From Actinomyces oris (lineage in GTDB: Bacteria > Actinomycetota > Actinomycetes > Actinomycetales > Actinomycetaceae), in assembly GCF_001929375.1 (NCBI RefSeq), contig NZ_MSGO01000036.1:19323-83322 (forward strand): a stretch of DNA of 64,000 nt. The letters are read 5' to 3'. Position 1 is the stretch's first letter. Each line of letters opens with the position of its first letter. This document shows positions 63,167 to 64,000 of this stretch, piece after piece. The position numbers and the translations under genes are program-made. Under the pieces are notes generated by a model. The model had not been told where the DNA came from. It searched no databases and was given only the letters and a program-made list of their open reading frames with translations.

Positions 63167-63319
63167 AGGTGCGCGCGCCGGGCGAGGCGCCGCTCGTCGT
63201 CGAGCCTCCCGCGGAGTGACTCCGCCCGGTCTCCGTCTCCCCTGTGCCGAGCCGGGCAGATTTCGCGTAGCCGGGCAGAAACTCCGTGGGGCTACGCGAA
63301 AAATGCCCGGCTCGGCGTC
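63167..63319. repeat. 153-bp direct repeat, right copy
   Basis: A second copy of the GH13 3' end (including its stop triplet) plus spacer plus palindrome. Here it has no open gene in front of it and is clearly a duplicated fragment. Confidence 0.9.
63247..63315. repeat. Family A palindrome, copy 5 (69 bp, variant)
   Basis: It differs from copy 4 at only two positions (AAACTCC for AAATTCC and ATGCCCG for ATGTCCG). The second change restores pairing with the left arm CGGGCA. It lies at the 3' end of the Nudix gene. Confidence 0.85.
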
Positions 63320-63818
63320 AGGACGCCGGGTGGAAGCGTGCGCCCGACGTCGGGTCGGCCAGCCAGGCCAGGGCCGCCTCGATGCGTGCGGGGGTCGAGC
63401 TCAGCAGCGGCTCGGGCAGCGCGTCCGGCGCGAACCAGCCCACGTGCGTGGACTCGTCGTCGGCCACGTGGGCGCGATCCGCGCTTCCGGGCCTCGCCCG
63501 CCCCACGAAGTTGATGTCCATGAACACGCAGTTGTCCCCGTTGGGGAAGGCGAAGGGCTCGCCCGCGGTCACGCTTGTGAGCGCCAGCACCTCCACGTCC
63601 ACGCCGGTCTCCTCCAGGCACTCGCGCCGGATCGCCACCGCCGGCTGCTCGCCGGGCTCGGGGATGCCCGAGACGACCGCCCAGCGCCCGTTGTCGGCGC
63701 GCCGACCCAGCAGGAGCCGGCCGTCATCGTCGACGACGACGATGCTCACCCCCGGCAGCCACAGCATGTCATGCCCGATCCTCTGCCGCAGGGAGACGAT
63801 GAACTCCGGAGTCGCCAT
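63318..63818 (-). CDS. Nudix hydrolase
   Basis: A 166-residue Nudix protein. The Nudix box is GIPEPGEQPAVAIRRECLEETGV (in parts: GIPEPGE, then RRECLEETGV) at about 50-72, fitting Gx5Ex7REUxEExGU. Flanking strands are LWLPGVSIVVVDDDGRLLLGRR and FMDINFVGRAR. By family it cleaves a nucleoside diphosphate linked to X; the substrate is not known. It ends within two bases of the right direct repeat. Confidence 0.9.
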   Translation of the reverse strand: MATPEFIVSLRQRIGHDMLWLPGVSIVVVDDDGRLLLGRRADNGRWAVVSGIPEPGEQPAVAIRRECLEETGVDVEVLALTSVTAGEPFAFPNGDNCVFMDINFVGRARPGSADRAHVADDESTHVGWFAPDALPEPLLSSTPARIEAALAWLADPTSGARFHPAS

Positions 63819-63919
63819 GCCGCGAGCCTAGACGATCACTCGCCGCGGGGTGGAGGTGACCGTGCAGGTGGAGGTGCGGCCGCGGGCGCTGGTGGCTGCC
63901 AAGTGCCGCACTCGCCTAA

Positions 63920-63983
63920 CACTTCGACCGAATCTTCATAAACGACGCGGCTCCGGGTCGATTATGAAGATTCGGTCGAAGTG
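63920..63983. repeat. Family B palindrome, copy 3 (64 bp)
   Basis: Same 64-base length as copies 1 and 2. Both arms carry changes relative to copy 1 that keep pairing (CGAATCTTCATAA with TTATGAAGATTCG instead of CAAAACTTCAGAA with TTCTGAAGTTTTG). The loop is CGCGGCTCCGGG, as in copy 2. It lies near the right edge of the window. Confidence 0.88.
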
Positions 63984-64000
63984 TGTGGGAGGTAGGTGGT

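Overview
The window is about 64 kb of high-GC DNA from an actinobacterium, most likely Actinomyces or a close relative. This rests on the base composition, paired Septum_form-type lipoproteins, a coproporphyrin-dependent haem gene set ending in HemQ, a Tad pilus/WXG100/EccC locus, and the general look of the proteins. It is a chromosomal segment: dnaX-recR, an SRP RNA, a tRNA-Ser, lysC-asd and the haem genes are all housekeeping.

Layout. 0.4-5.4 kb: envelope and regulatory genes (LytR_C protein, a VapB-like small protein, a DUF6636-like lipoprotein, a TetR regulator, two septum-formation-type lipoproteins) and tRNA-Ser(GGA). 5.7-10.4 kb: SRP RNA, an unusually long dnaX, and recR. 10.4-24.3 kb: a mosaic of an ABC exporter, an AlbA_2/Schlafen-type ATP-binding regulator, lysC-asd, a ParDE-type toxin-antitoxin pair, a K+ channel, a Fic protein between two paralogous membrane proteins, thioredoxin and a zinc macrodomain hydrolase. 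24.5-37.5 kb: haem synthesis. hemE-hemY-hemC-hemD, hemB and hemL lie on the minus strand, and hemA-hemH-hemQ diverge from them on the plus strand. Together they cover glutamyl-tRNA to haem b by the coproporphyrin route, apart from gltX. 37.6-42.4 kb: a Phd/PIN toxin-antitoxin pair, two paralogous lipoproteins, Dps and a secreted protein. 42.5-59.7 kb: a WXG100 gene and, divergent from it, one long colinear cluster with cpaB, a TadZ-like gene, tadA, tadB, tadC, flp, three TadE/G-type pseudopilins, a LysM-BTAD membrane protein, a large EccC/EssC-type ATPase, and then two AT-richer genes that look like a secreted substrate and a small partner. 59.7-64 kb: a decayed TetR copy, an intact TetR diverging from a GH13 enzyme, a VapBC-type pair and a Nudix hydrolase.

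Two things stand out. First, Tad pilus genes and the type VII secretion ATPase occur as one apparent transcription unit. A triplet of 18-bp palindromes at about 30-bp spacing lies at its head, and a fourth copy lies in front of a lipoprotein gene 2.4 kb away. Second, several families of long imperfect palindromes (69 bp, 64 bp, about 90-135 bp, about 125-145 bp) lie between genes, and same-family copies bracket individual genes or two-gene modules: the AlbA_2 gene, parDE, fic, the second membrane paralogue, hemB, phd-PIN and vapBC. Arm covariation, an inverted loop between two copies, and a 153-bp direct repeat around vapBC suggest that these palindromes are conserved as structures and mark the edges of exchangeable cassettes. 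No transposase or integrase is visible in the window.

All calls come from reading the sequence and recalling protein families. No database search was run.
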